Positions 27,587 to 37,916 of a stretch of 64,000 nucleotides of DNA are shown here, in pieces; positions within the stretch are counted from its first letter, which is position 1, and each line of letters starts with the position of its first letter. The notes beneath the pieces are model-generated. The model saw only the letters and a list, made by a program, of their open reading frames with translations. It did not search any database and was not told the DNA's origin. The translations under genes and the position numbers were made by a program. The stretch spans positions 225,001 to 289,000 of the forward strand of contig NC_009414.2 of assembly GCF_000002875.2 (NCBI RefSeq), in the 5' to 3' direction. The DNA comes from Leishmania infantum JPCM5 (lineage: Eukaryota > Euglenozoa > Kinetoplastea > Trypanosomatida > Trypanosomatidae).

Positions 27587-29119
27587 ATGAGTGGTTATTT
27601 GAAGGTGCTGTCTCCGGACGGAAGGTGGGAGACACGTTACGTTGAGATCGACGACGCCAAGTTGCGCATTTGGAGGACAAAGGGGGACAAGGAATCCAGT
27701 GCGGCAGTGGTAAAGGAGCTGGACCTCAAGTGTGCCACCCTGCGCGAGGTGTCAGAGCCCAACACTTGGGCGGTGCAGCCGGAAAAGGCAGAGGCCACAT
27801 ACTTCCAAGCAGACGGAGAAGAACGAAAAACTGAGTGGATGGACACGCTGCGGCACTACAACTCGAGCAGCTCCGCGTCCGAGAAGGTGACGCTTAGGGA
27901 CTTTGAAAAGAAGTTCGTGCTAGGCAAAGGCTCCTATGGCAAGGTATTCATGGTAGTGAAGAAGGACACGGACAAGTGGTACGCTATGAAGGAGATGAGC
28001 GCGGAGAAGATGCGACAGGCGGAGATAAAGGCGCCGTTTGCAGAGCGCATTATTTTGGAGGAGATCGACCATCCTTTTATCGTTCACCTTCACTACTCGT
28101 TCCAAGAGCAAGGAAACTTGTACATGATCCTGGACCTACTAGCAGGCGGCGAGCTTTTCACCTACATTGAGCAACACGCTCCACTCGATGAAGAGGTCGT
28201 CAAGTTTTACGCTGCCGAAGTCGCCCTGGCGCTCGGGTATCTGCACAGCCGCAACATTATTTATCGCGATTTGAAGCCGGAGAACGTCGTCTTTGACCGT
28301 GACGGGCACGCCTGTCTAACCGACTTCGGGCTCGCCAAGGCGAACGTGCACGAGCCGAACGCTGTCACATACTGTGGCACGAACGAGTACCTGGCCCCAG
28401 AGTTGCTGAAGGGTGTGCCGCACGGCAAGGCGGTAGACTGGTGGTCCCTAGGGCTAATGATGTGTGAGATGCTTTTCAACGACCTCCCTTTCTACGACGA
28501 AAATCCGATGCAAATGCAGATGAAGATTTTGACGGAAGACGTTGCCTTCCCACCCCACATTCAGATCACTGAGGAGACAAAGGACCTGATTCGGTGCCTG
28601 CTGAACAAGAACCCCGAGCGCCGCCTGCAAACGTTGGAGGCGTTCAAGGCACATAAGTGCTTTTCAAACCTCGATTTCGGTCTTCTAGAGGCGCGCAAGC
28701 TCAAGGCGCCGATAACACCCGATCCAAACCCGGCCCACAACTTCGCGAAGGAGTTTACGAGCGAGGTGATTGTGCAAAATGAGTCACCGTCGCAGGCGGT
28801 CGTTACGCTGGCCGGCTACACCTACGATAGAGACTTGTCAGAGCAGGAAAAGTCCCCCTCCCATTCTCCCACAATAGCAGAGGAGCTGCGGCAACGTAGA
28901 GCATCGATGAAAAAATCTACCAACGGCAGTGACGCTGCTTCTCCTCCCGTGACAGGTGAAAATAGGACGTCGAACTCCAGCCCAGCTGGGGCGCCGACGA
29001 AGCAAGCTGCAGCCGGCCCCGTAAAGAAAGTGGAGCACCACATTCCCGCCAAGGTGGCGCCACAAGCCGCGCGGAAAAAGCTGACGGGGAACAAGAGCTT
29101 CGATAAGCCCACGAAGTAG
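27587..29119 (+). CDS. AKT/RAC-like AGC serine/threonine protein kinase, 510 aa
   Basis: Residues 1-92 look like a PH domain (MSGYLKVLSPDGRWETRYVE, ending in KTEWMDTLRHY). The kinase domain covers about 105-362 with every catalytic element: glycine loop GKGSYGKV (about 112-119), Lys135 in AMKEMS, YRDLKPEN with Asp228, DFG with Asp246, and APE. The activation loop TYCGTNEYLAPE carries Thr261 at the position phosphorylated by PDK1 in AKT. After the domain, LAGYTYD (about 407-413) matches the AGC hydrophobic motif, F-x-x-[FY]-[ST]-[FY]. PH plus AGC kinase plus hydrophobic motif is the AKT architecture, so it probably acts in phosphoinositide-linked survival or stress signalling. The last 90 residues are Ser/Pro/Ala/Lys-rich and disordered. 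The 3.9 kb region downstream suggests a very long 3' UTR. Confidence 0.93.
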   Translation: MSGYLKVLSPDGRWETRYVEIDDAKLRIWRTKGDKESSAAVVKELDLKCATLREVSEPNTWAVQPEKAEATYFQADGEERKTEWMDTLRHYNSSSSASEKVTLRDFEKKFVLGKGSYGKVFMVVKKDTDKWYAMKEMSAEKMRQAEIKAPFAERIILEEIDHPFIVHLHYSFQEQGNLYMILDLLAGGELFTYIEQHAPLDEEVVKFYAAEVALALGYLHSRNIIYRDLKPENVVFDRDGHACLTDFGLAKANVHEPNAVTYCGTNEYLAPELLKGVPHGKAVDWWSLGLMMCEMLFNDLPFYDENPMQMQMKILTEDVAFPPHIQITEETKDLIRCLLNKNPERRLQTLEAFKAHKCFSNLDFGLLEARKLKAPITPDPNPAHNFAKEFTSEVIVQNESPSQAVVTLAGYTYDRDLSEQEKSPSHSPTIAEELRQRRASMKKSTNGSDAASPPVTGENRTSNSSPAGAPTKQAAAGPVKKVEHHIPAKVAPQAARKKLTGNKSFDKPTK

Positions 29120-29961
29120 CCGCAACGCGGTATTAAATGAAACGAGCTGGGCACGCCTCTCTCTCTATCACCCGCAGCGGGTTTGATTACTGCTGCCAGT
29201 GTGCGTGCAAGCGGTGGGACGGGAAGGTACTAAAACGGCGGCGCTGGTGGACCGATCTGGCCGCGCCAATGGTAAGAAGCGATCACGAATGGGGGGAACA
29301 GTGAAACCGGGTCGGGCACGCAGTACTGGAAGGCGTGGAGGGCGAGGTAAGTTGACGTTGTCGAAAGAATAAATAAACTCCGCAGACCATTCCCCCTATC
29401 GGAGAGAAGTGTGCTGGCTCGGCTCACCGTCGCCACTGCGACAGCAAACAGCCTTTCCACGCTGTCTACCTTTGTGGCTTTATCTGCCATGGATTGACCT
29501 CTCTCGCTTGTTCTTGCCTCCCTCTTTACGCCTTTGCTTTTTCGTTCCTCTTGTGCTTCGTCTCTGGTTTCTGTTCTTGTTACTGCCCTGCCGCCCCCCT
29601 CCTCCTCTGCGTGCTTTTACCTCTCTTGATCGCTGCTTTGCTCAGGCCCTCTCTCTGCTTCTCGTCTGCCGCCACCCCTCCTCTGTCGGCTCTTCATCCC
29701 TGCCCCGGTTTCTCTCTTCTTGTTTCGTTTAAGGGGCTCGCTCTCGTGCCTCCTTTCTCTTTCGCCGGTCTCGGCCGCTGGCCGTTGCTGCTCCCTCGCC
29801 TTTCGAGGGAGGGCAGTGCACGCAAGAGAACCGTGATCGAATGGTGACAAGTGGTCGCACAATAGAAACGTATGTTGGCGTGTGTGTTTATGGTGGATGC
29901 GCGAGTGCTTGTGTTAATGAACAGCTTTCTATCGCTCTTGTGGCCATAGCACCCACAGGAC

Positions 29962-29982
29962 CACACACACACACACACACAC
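29962..29982. repeat. (CA)n microsatellite
   Basis: About ten CA units within the gene-free region. Confidence 0.85.
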
Positions 29983-30640
29983 TAGCCATTGCTAGAGACG
30001 CAGCTCCCCAAAACCAAGAAAGAGAGAGCGCACACAGCCGCATCACAGGCCACAACGACACTCTCAGTGTGTTCCGTCCGCCCGCTTGTCTCTTTATCTT
30101 CTGGCTCTGCTTCCTCCCTCTCTTCAACTCCCCTCCATGTCAGCGTGGGGCAGTCAAGCTTCTCCGGCTGCATCGTCACTTTCCCTTTTCTTACGGTCCA
30201 TTCCTACGCGTTTTTCCTTCCTCTTTTCATGTTCGCGCGCGTGTGTGTGCTACACAGCGCTCCTTCTTCCACCTTTGTTCTCGGTCTTGCCTTTCTACAT
30301 GTTTTTTTTTCTCACCCTCGTTTTTTCCCGGTTGCGGAGGCGCTTCATGATTCGCTTGAGCGCGCATCGTGAACTAGTGTGGCTGCAGAGTGTGTAGGGC
30401 TTTGAACCCTTTTTCTTCGTACATTCGGTTATTTTTCTTCTCTGAGTCCTCATCCACCGACTGGATCGTGCATGACTCTTGCGGCTATAGTGTGTGTGTG
30501 TGTGGCGGCGCCGGCTGTGGATAGTTTGCTCTGGTGTGGTGTACGCGTGCAAAGATTTGGCGTTTTGTATGAGGTAAGGCACACCGACTGATGAGACACT
30601 TGCGTGCGGGCGCTGGACGGTTTGCCTTGCACATTGCACT

Positions 30641-30656
30641 GTGTGTGTGTGTGTGT
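30641..30656. repeat. (GT)n microsatellite
   Basis: Eight GT units; similar arrays lie at 30491-30504, 31772-31788 and 32109-32122. Confidence 0.85.
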
Positions 30657-32992
30657 CTCGTATGCCTGTTTTGGTTTCTACCTCTTCGCTCCGTGGCTGT
30701 GTTTTGTGCGTCGTCAGATCTATTTCGTGCACCATACGCTTTTCCTTTTCCTCCGCTCTGCTGTTCTTTCCTTCTCTTTTCCCGCACTCGTGTGACCAGA
30801 AAGGGGAGAGTTAGCGATGGAGAGCCCGAGAGAGAGAGAGAACGGAAAGGAGAAAGGGATAGTCTTCATTCACTTGAACGTTCTCTCTATACATTTTTTT
30901 TTTGTTTTACTGAAGTGTGCCAGCACTCTCCGTGCCATGCTTTTGCTTTCTTCTTCGTTGGATCCTCTTGCGCGTTCGTCTCTTGTTTGCAGGATCACAC
31001 CTCGGGCTTGTCTCGCATTTTAACACACTCTCCCTCTCTTTAAAATCTGCCGCTGCCCACCTCTCTGCTCGCGCGAGCACAACGCACCCTTATGAGGCGT
31101 CGGTGCTGCATCCAAAAGGACCGCAGGCAAGGGTTGCAGGAACGTCGGAAACACCTTCACTTTCACTGAGTGGCGAGCAGAGGGGCTTAGAGTCGAAGAC
31201 AACATTCTTGTTGTGGCGTGACCTTCGTGCTCGCCCACTGTCCTTCTGCTTTTCTCCGCATTCCTCTGTTGCTGCCATTGCAGAGGCAGGGAGTGAGGAG
31301 AGAGGCAAAAAGCCGAATGAAGGAGTCTTGCTCGCTGCTCTTGCATGTGCGCGTCTTTTCGTTGGTTGTTGCGCCTCTGTCTTTAGGATCGATTTCGTAT
31401 AGGTGCGTGTGTGCGTGTGTGGTTGTGTGGGCACGTGCTCGTGTCTATGTGAGTTTGCTCCGCGTTGTGATTCACTACCTTTCTTCTCTGTGTGAAGGTC
31501 TCTCCTTTTCGACTCGCTTTTCCGTTCGCGTTTTCGCGAAGGTGAAAGGTGCGAGAGGCCGCTACGCGGTGAAGGCAACATAGCAGTGATAGCATTGCAC
31601 GACTCTCTGTGTGCCTTGCAAGCCTGTCTATCTGTCTCTACGTACGCTTTTGTATATGTGTCGTCGGAGATGCAAATCTGCCGGACAGCATCTCCCTCCT
31701 TTTCCTTTTCTCCCGCCTGTGAGTAAAGAAGAGCTTGTTTTTCGCTTCTCTCTCCTTTGTGTGTGCTGTGCTGTGTGTGTGTGTGTGCCTACTCGTTTTT
31801 TTTCCTTTGTTGTCATCCCTCTTTTGTTTTCCCTCGGCTTGTTCTCTCTGTGTGGGCTGTTTTCCTTCCTCTCTCTCCTTCCACCTTTTCCTTTGCAACC
31901 CATACCGATCAGAGGCACAACATTTTTTTTTCTCCTCCTCCATTTTCGATATTTGGTGTCTCTTCCTTCGATACGTCTTACAATCCCACCTCATTCCACT
32001 TTTTCTTTTCATGAGCGCGTTCGTGTGGGCGTCTCCGTGTTTGCTTTCGTGACTGTAATGTGTGCATGCAAGTGCGTACCCATGTTGGACCCGGCGTTCT
32101 CTCTGTATGTGTGTGTGTGTGTTACTTCCTCCTTTTCTTTCCTCGTCTCATCAACGACCCCCTTCGCTTTTCCGCGGACAAGCAGAACAAAGAATACAGC
32201 AACGGAGAAGAGAGATGGCGCCGCTCTCTTCTCCACGAACAGAGAGAAAAAAAAAGGAATGAATACGTTCTTTTTTCGTTTTCTCTGGCGTGTGTTAGTG
32301 TGTGCGCGTGTGTGTAACGACTACTCACAGCTCTCTCTTTGTGCTTTCAAAGAGAAGGGCTTTCGGTGTTGCTCATGTGTGTTTTCCTCTCTCACGTTGT
32401 GTATAGGCAAGAGGGTAAGGCGGTCCACTTGACAGTGTGCTCTGCTGCGGCAGTCTTGAAGGCTCCTATTGCGCGCTTTTTCATTATTATTTGACTTGCC
32501 TTACTGTTCATCTCTCTTTCTGCGATTCCATTGCTGCGCCGACGCGTAGTTTAATCCCTGCGCAAGTCATAGCACTGCACACCTCCCAACCCAGCGTTGT
32601 CCTCGCTCATGAGCCGGCGCTCCCTTCGCTTGTGTTGTAAACGTCATGACACACATACACACGGATGTATACGGAGGAAAGGTTGATAATGCAACCTTTT
32701 TTTTCCGGCATCTGCGGCGATATTGTAGAGGCCCTCTGCTACAACTAAAGAGCACTCTGCTGCAGCCCAAGGTATTAAGTTCCTTGAGCTGCGACCTCAT
32801 GCACTCCCTCTTTCTCTTGCACCTTGTTTTGAGGGCCCCGTCGTAGCGGATGGAATCTAACTTTCCCCCATACTGCTCTGCTCTGCTTTCCGGAGTCCCA
32901 TGGCTCGGCTCTCGTGGTGTCGGTGTCGCCGTCTCAGCCTTTCCCGTATTCATTATCGCTTGTGTGGCAGCCGGTATTGATTCTCGCGCGCC

Positions 32993-33589
32993 ATGAAACT
33001 TTTTTCTTACCAAAGTAGCGTGTGCGGCACCCTAGTGCTTGCGCTGTGCTTGCTCTACTGCGTTCTCGCTGCGTCATCGACGCCGGCCCCCACTGATCTC
33101 ATCACTGTTGCCGGGAGGGTGCATGTGAGGAATGAGGTTGTTCAGTACGTCGTGGTGCGGGTAGTGGACGACAAGACGGGCGTCGTGGTACGCAGCGCTC
33201 CTCTAGATGCTACGCGCTCGGTTAGTTTTGCAAACATCGCCTCCTCAGCTGTGTCTCTTGAGGCCACCGTCGAGCTGCCGGACCACTTGTTCGAGCTAGA
33301 CGCATCTTCCTCTGTCCTCAAGAGCGCCATTTCGACTTCCAGCTCCACCACTCCTGTGCAGCTGACAATTTCCACCATCAGCAAAGCGGAGGGTGCGGCG
33401 CGAAAGGCACCGACTCCTACCGCCGGTAGCAGTGGCGCGTCGGCTGTACTCGCGCTGATGGCGCTGGTGGCGGGGTGGTACAGCCGTCACAAGATTGTCA
33501 GCGTGCTGGACATGCCGAGCCTGAGGATGCCAAAGCCGCGAAAGGTGATGGGCTCGTTCGCGTCCTCCAAGCGTGCCTCGATGAGATGA
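32993..33589 (+). CDS. Type I membrane protein with beta-domain (EMC7/NOMO-like architecture), 198 aa
   Basis: Residues 1-27 form a signal peptide (positive start, hydrophobic VLALCLLYCVLA core, AAS cleavage region). Residues 35-130 form a beta-sandwich-like domain (VAGRVHVRNEVVQYVVVRVV, VVVRSAPLDATRSVSFANI) in which the APLD-x-x-R-x-V-S-F-x-N pattern resembles the carbohydrate-binding-like folds of EMC7 and NOMO. A Ser/Thr/Ala-Pro linker leads to a transmembrane helix at about 149-166 (ASAVLALMALVAGWYS) and a basic cytoplasmic tail. This order, signal peptide, one beta domain, one helix and short basic tail, is that of EMC7, a subunit of the ER membrane protein insertion complex. The family call is inferred from architecture and needs a profile search. 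It is probably in the ER membrane. Confidence 0.75.
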   Translation: MKLFSYQSSVCGTLVLALCLLYCVLAASSTPAPTDLITVAGRVHVRNEVVQYVVVRVVDDKTGVVVRSAPLDATRSVSFANIASSAVSLEATVELPDHLFELDASSSVLKSAISTSSSTTPVQLTISTISKAEGAARKAPTPTAGSSGASAVLALMALVAGWYSRHKIVSVLDMPSLRMPKPRKVMGSFASSKRASMR

Positions 33590-34186
33590 TCGGTGTTGAG
33601 CCGGACCTGCAGCATGCTGGCGGGCCTCTGTTCGCGGAACTGTCCACGCGCCCGCGTCTCTACCTTCAGACGATGAGCGACTTATGCTAGTAAGGTAAAG
33701 CGGACGAAAAAAAAAAGACAACCAAGGCCGCAAGTCTTAGCGGCGAGCGAATGGGAGAGAAGATAGCGCTGCACCCATCCTCGCTGCGTGGGTGACACCA
33801 GTGAATCCTTGCTCACAGGGCGAGAAAAGAAATGTGGGCAGTACACTGGACGCCACGTCGCATCTTTTTATTTCGTCCGCAAATCGACAAAAACTCCACG
33901 CAAAACAAGGTGAAAGCATGGGCGTCTCATTGCAGTCCCCCTCTCTTTACCCGTGTGGCCTCTCTCATGCGTATGCCCAGTAACATTGCGTTGCGCCGGC
34001 GTCTCGGTCAACTTGCGTTCTCTCTCTCTACATACCACCTCTCTTGATTTACCTACTATTCCACTTGGGTGTCTCTAACAGCACGCGCAGCAGCATCTCA
34101 AGGGATCGCCGCACAGGACTGCGTGCGCGTTGCCAAGCAGCTTTGTTTGCATTGCCTCTCAAGGCACATGCGTCACATCCGCGACA
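33590..34186. other. Intergenic region
   Basis: An A10 run lies near 33706. A C/T tract (34018-34070) ends in AACAG with AG at 34080-34081, the probable acceptor of the next gene. No gene is seen. Confidence 0.5.
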
Positions 34187-34936
34187 ATGAATTCTCACAA
34201 CCGAAACATCGCCATTGTCAGCTCCGCCGCTTACGGTGCTGTGCTCTGCTGCGGCATGCTCTTCTTCCTTCTCGACACCCGCGAGAAGCACTTCTACATG
34301 CACCCATCCAAATCCGTTGCCGTGTTCTCCGTGCTCTGGTTCTCTTTTGCTCCATCGATCCTCTTTACTGGCGCGACGATCCCGTGGCTGTGCGCGGCGT
34401 ACGGCAGCGAGGTCGCCGCGCTAGTGTTCGCCATTGTACCAGGCTGCATCTTCGTGCTGCTCGGGGTGGTTTGGCTCGTCGTGTATCTTTTTCACGAGCG
34501 TAACTCTTACTTCGTGGGTGTGCAGCACAGCGCACTGTGGGGCGGCAACATAGCGAACTTGGAAGCCGCCATTGGCGGCTCCGCTGCTCGCCGCTATGTG
34601 TATACTGCTGCAGACCCTGCTATGGTAGGTGTAGCCAAGGCTTTCAGCGTTGCCGACAGCGCGCTGCCTCGCCCGCACGGTGCGTTGACGGCAAGTTTCA
34701 GTGCCTCTGGGTTTGAGGACGTGGATGCCGTGATCACACCGGCCTCGCAGTGGCGAGGTTACACCGCCAGCCGCGAAAACAACATCCCGAGGGGCGCTGG
34801 TGGGTGGGCCGCTGACCGCGCGTCTTCGGCTAGCTGGTACAGGGGACCACTAGTTCTTCCCACCCACTCCGTCGATCAGTTGGAGCCCCCTTATGTTGTA
34901 CAGGAGCGCAGCCTAGGAACTCATTATGTTGCCTAG
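34187..34936 (+). CDS. Hypothetical multi-pass membrane protein, 249 aa
   Basis: The start is the ATG at 34187, after the acceptor at 34080; the 19 in-frame codons upstream are probably 5' UTR. Three or four membrane helices occupy the first half: about 7-27 (IAIVSSAAYGAVLCCGMLFF), 42-62 (VAVFSVLWFSFAPSILFTGA), and 72-104 (a long stretch containing ALVFAIVPGCIFVLLGVVWL, likely two turns through the membrane or one long helix). Residues 110-249 are soluble, rich in Ser/Ala/Gly/Tyr, with no obvious domain. The family is not recognised. The location could be the flagellar or plasma membrane or an internal membrane; nothing decides this. Confidence 0.75.
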   Translation: MNSHNRNIAIVSSAAYGAVLCCGMLFFLLDTREKHFYMHPSKSVAVFSVLWFSFAPSILFTGATIPWLCAAYGSEVAALVFAIVPGCIFVLLGVVWLVVYLFHERNSYFVGVQHSALWGGNIANLEAAIGGSAARRYVYTAADPAMVGVAKAFSVADSALPRPHGALTASFSASGFEDVDAVITPASQWRGYTASRENNIPRGAGGWAADRASSASWYRGPLVLPTHSVDQLEPPYVVQERSLGTHYVA

Positions 34937-36191
34937 AAGAGAGCTGCGCTAGAAGGTTCGCGCAGTGAGGTGCGTGGGCCTTTGCGCGTGTTTCCCGGCG
35001 TGGAAGTTTACTAGTTGTTTCACTTTTCGTGCCCTTAGATGAGAAGGTGTTTTCCCAGCTGAGGAGGTGGGTTGTAGGAGGGAGCAGGTCCGGTGGTCGA
35101 GGGCCTGCAGGAGGAAGCTCCGTCTCAGCAGTTGTCACTCAGCGCGGCTCCCTCACACTTTCCTCTCCCCTTCTTCTGCTTTCGTCTCTACATCTGCTTT
35201 GTGCTTCGCATGCAGCACAGAGAAGGAAAATGAGACACCGACTCTAACCTTCGCAAGGGCCGGTGCTTGAAGCTATTTTTTTTTTTCTGTGGGCACTCAT
35301 GAGCCTGTTGGAACCTCAGCGCACAACGCGCCAAGCTGCAGTTTCGGTACTCTTGCAGCAAGAGAGAAAGTGGGGAAGGGGAAGCTGCTGAGGCGACTGA
35401 GGGGAAGGCATGGGGAAGGTCACACTTTGCTCGTGCGCTTTACTGAATGTTGTCCAAGCAGAGTCAATCCGTCTTCCCCTCCTGCTATTTCTTGCGTTTT
35501 GCGACCGTTGCTCTATCCTTCTCTCAGCCACCCACAGATTGACTGACGTAGACGAAATTGCACACGCACACACACATACACACGTTGATAGAGGGGCTCA
35601 AGCCAGCCCGCTGTCATGTTCAGCTGCCCTTACATTTCTGCCCGCTCGTACCCCTCTTTGGTGATACTTTTCAGCGATGCGTCAATCTTATCTGCACCTT
35701 CTCCCCGATTCCGCACTATTCGCTTCGCCCCCGTCCTCCGTTTCTTCTTTGGCGCCCTTCTTCACTGGTTTTAATAGCTTTCCTGCCTGCCGTATGCCCA
35801 TCACGCCTTTGTGCATCTCCCCCTTTCAAACTCTCCACCGTCTGGTGCACGTGATAAGTGAAGAAGAAAGGGAGGACGTGCCGGCGTGAAACATCTGCGT
35901 TGATTTAGCACACACATTCATATCGCACCGTCGCGCACGCACTGCAGGTTCCTTACACAAGAGCCTCTTGGTATTGGACAACAGGGTACACAGAGCAAAA
36001 GGAGACGTGTTTGTGTCGTTTCTGCGCTCCTCGACACTATCTTCGCCTTCCTCGTACGACTCGGCACAACGCCCCTTTTCCGCTGTCGGTGTCGCACGCC
36101 GGCCGCACTTGACGCGTCGTCGCGGCTGCTCTGCTCTTTCCCCGCACGTGACGCCTGCGGTGCTCTCCTCTCTACGACTCTTATAGCTCGA
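34937..36191. other. Intergenic region
   Basis: About 1.25 kb. Includes a T9-T10 run at 35276-35286, an (AC)n stretch near 35560-35582 and C/T-rich sequence near 35690-35830. AG at 36185-36186 lies only five bases before the next ATG, so other AGs upstream may be used. No gene is seen. Confidence 0.5.
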
Positions 36192-36944
36192 ATGCCGAGC
36201 AAGGAGGCGTCGTCGCGCAACCTGCCGATCAGCGGCCGCGACACAAACGGTAAGACGTACCGCTCCACGGATGAAATGTGGAAAGCGGAGCTGACGGGCG
36301 ACCTGTATGATCCCGAGAAGGGTTGGTACGGCAAGGCGCTCGAGTACTGGCGCACCGTGCCTGCGACGGTGAGCGGCGTGCTGGGCGGCATGGATCATAT
36401 CCATGACGTGGACATCGAAGGGTCTCGCAGCTTCATTGAAAGCCTGCCAGGCCACGGAACAAGCCGCGCGTTGGACTGCGGCGCCGGCATTGGGAGGATT
36501 GCGAAGAACTTGCTGACGAAACTGTACGCCGCGACGGACTTGCTGGAGCCGGTGGAGCACATGCTGGAGGAGGCCAAAAGGGAGCTGGCCGGCTTGCCCG
36601 TTGGCAAGTTCATTTTAGCGTCCATGGAAACGACAACGCTTCCGCCCAACACATACGACCTGATTGTGATCCAGTGGACCGCGATCTACCTCACCGACGA
36701 CGACTTCGTGAAGTTCTTCAAGCACTGCCAACAGGCTTTGACACCGAACGGGTACATCTTTTTCAAGGAGAACTGCTCCACTGGTGACCGCTTCCTTGTG
36801 GATAAGGAGGACAGTAGCCTGACGCGGTCCGACATACACTACAAACGACTCTTCAATGAAAGCGGGGTCCGAGTGGTGAAAGAGGCGTTCCAGGAGGAGT
36901 GGCCAACAGACTTGTTCCCTGTGAAGATGTACGCGCTCAAGTAG
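36192..36944 (+). CDS. Alpha-N-terminal X-Pro-Lys protein methyltransferase (NTMT family), 250 aa
   Basis: The protein matches the NTMT1/METTL11 family over its whole length. It has the family N-terminal helical region (GKTYRSTDEMW, GWYGKALEYWRTVPATVSGVLGGMDHI), the SAM-binding motif I LDCGAGIGRI (residues 94-103), the acidic end of strand 2 (DLLEPVEHML), and the substrate-side segment VIQWTAIYLTDDDFVKF with the WxxxYLTD pattern. NGYIFFKENCSTGD also fits. These enzymes methylate the alpha-amino group of proteins starting X-Pro-Lys after Met removal, including ribosomal proteins and chromatin factors. A Leishmania major protein of this family has been solved as a structural-genomics target, as I recall. 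It is probably cytosolic or nuclear. Confidence 0.93.
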   Translation: MPSKEASSRNLPISGRDTNGKTYRSTDEMWKAELTGDLYDPEKGWYGKALEYWRTVPATVSGVLGGMDHIHDVDIEGSRSFIESLPGHGTSRALDCGAGIGRIAKNLLTKLYAATDLLEPVEHMLEEAKRELAGLPVGKFILASMETTTLPPNTYDLIVIQWTAIYLTDDDFVKFFKHCQQALTPNGYIFFKENCSTGDRFLVDKEDSSLTRSDIHYKRLFNESGVRVVKEAFQEEWPTDLFPVKMYALK

Positions 36945-37916
36945 GAGAGGGCAGCAGGTGCATTCGTTTACTCTTTTTCCTCTGCTCCGCTCACGTCGAT
37001 CAGCCACCCCCCTTCCCCCTTTCTTTGAAGGGCTCGTGAATGTCGCCTTTTCATGAAACAGGGGAGGGGAGGGCGCGGCGTCGCGGAGCGAGATAAGATG
37101 AGGCCTGACATGAACGGCTGATCACGTATAAGAAACACACCCACACCCACACCCACAGAAGAAAACGGCAAGCGAAGAGCACCGTCACAGCTTAGCTTTT
37201 CCTTCTCCTATACGAAGTTGTCGGGGACGACAAGGCTGCAGGAGCGACTTGAATGCGCATGCGCACCTTGGCGCTTTCTCACACACGCGCATGAGTGAGG
37301 ACGTGCCGTTGATGTGTCTTGCGTTTGCTTCCTGCGCTCTCAATGGGGGAGGGGGAGAGCCCGCGGCTGGCGTAGTTTTGTGCTTGTGGCGTCGTGCGGA
37401 GCGACGCCGCTGCCCGCAAAGTCCGCAAGCAAACCGAGAGCCTAGGAAGCGCCCCTTTTCCGCTCTCGCTGAATAGAGGCACCGCAGCAGTCGCGCAACA
37501 ACGAAATCGGTGCAGGGACGGCGCAACGCCGGCAGAGTCTCCAAATTCGACAGCACATGTAAGCGGTTCTATCTTGCTTCCACCATCTTTTTCTCTTCAC
37601 GCCGGTGCTGCACGCGATATCTTCTTCCTTTTCTCTTTGCGCATGGACACAGAACTTTCATTGCTGCCTTGTACTGTCACTGTAGACGGGCACGGTAGGT
37701 GGAACTAAAACTATTAGCACCCTATGAAATACGTGAACTTGTACGACCACTACTGTGGCCGCTGCGCCTTGCCGTGAAGAGCGCCACCAGAAGTGGACAC
37801 AACTCTCCGAACACTTGCAGAGCTTCTGCTTGGATTTTCTCCCCCTCCCCCACAACACACACACACACACACACACATCCACACACACTGTTGCTAACGG
37901 ATCGTGCTTATTTCCA
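36945..37916. other. Intergenic region with CA repeat next to the following start
   Basis: Includes a CCCACA-type repeat near 37137-37156 and a CA array at 37856-37877, with a second CA stretch to 37888, only 30 bases before the ATG at 37917. An upstream in-frame extension of the next gene would run through the CA repeat and is rejected. Confidence 0.55.
37856..37877. repeat. (CA)n microsatellite just upstream of the coiled-coil gene
   Basis: About eleven CA units followed by a short interruption and more CA. Confidence 0.85.

Larger units (their letters stand above)
29120..32992. other. 3.9 kb gene-free region downstream of the kinase
   Basis: No open frame here looks like a gene; the longer ones are Phe/Leu/Ser/Cys-rich products of C/T tracts and TG repeats. 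CA or TG arrays occur at 29962-29982, 30491-30504, 30641-30656, 31772-31788 and 32109-32122. It probably holds a long 3' UTR of the kinase mRNA and the 5' region of the next gene, for which AG at 32727-32728 after a T9 tract is one acceptor candidate. A non-coding RNA cannot be excluded by eye. Confidence 0.5.

Noticed and set aside
31611..32432. 273-codon plus-strand open frame in the gene-free region
   Set aside because: It consists of Phe/Leu/Ser/Cys/Val from C/T tracts and TG repeats, with equally long frames beside it; no protein-like composition.
37755..37916. 54-codon upstream extension of the coiled-coil protein
   Set aside because: It reads through a CA microsatellite (His-Thr repeats), which is very likely 5' untranslated.
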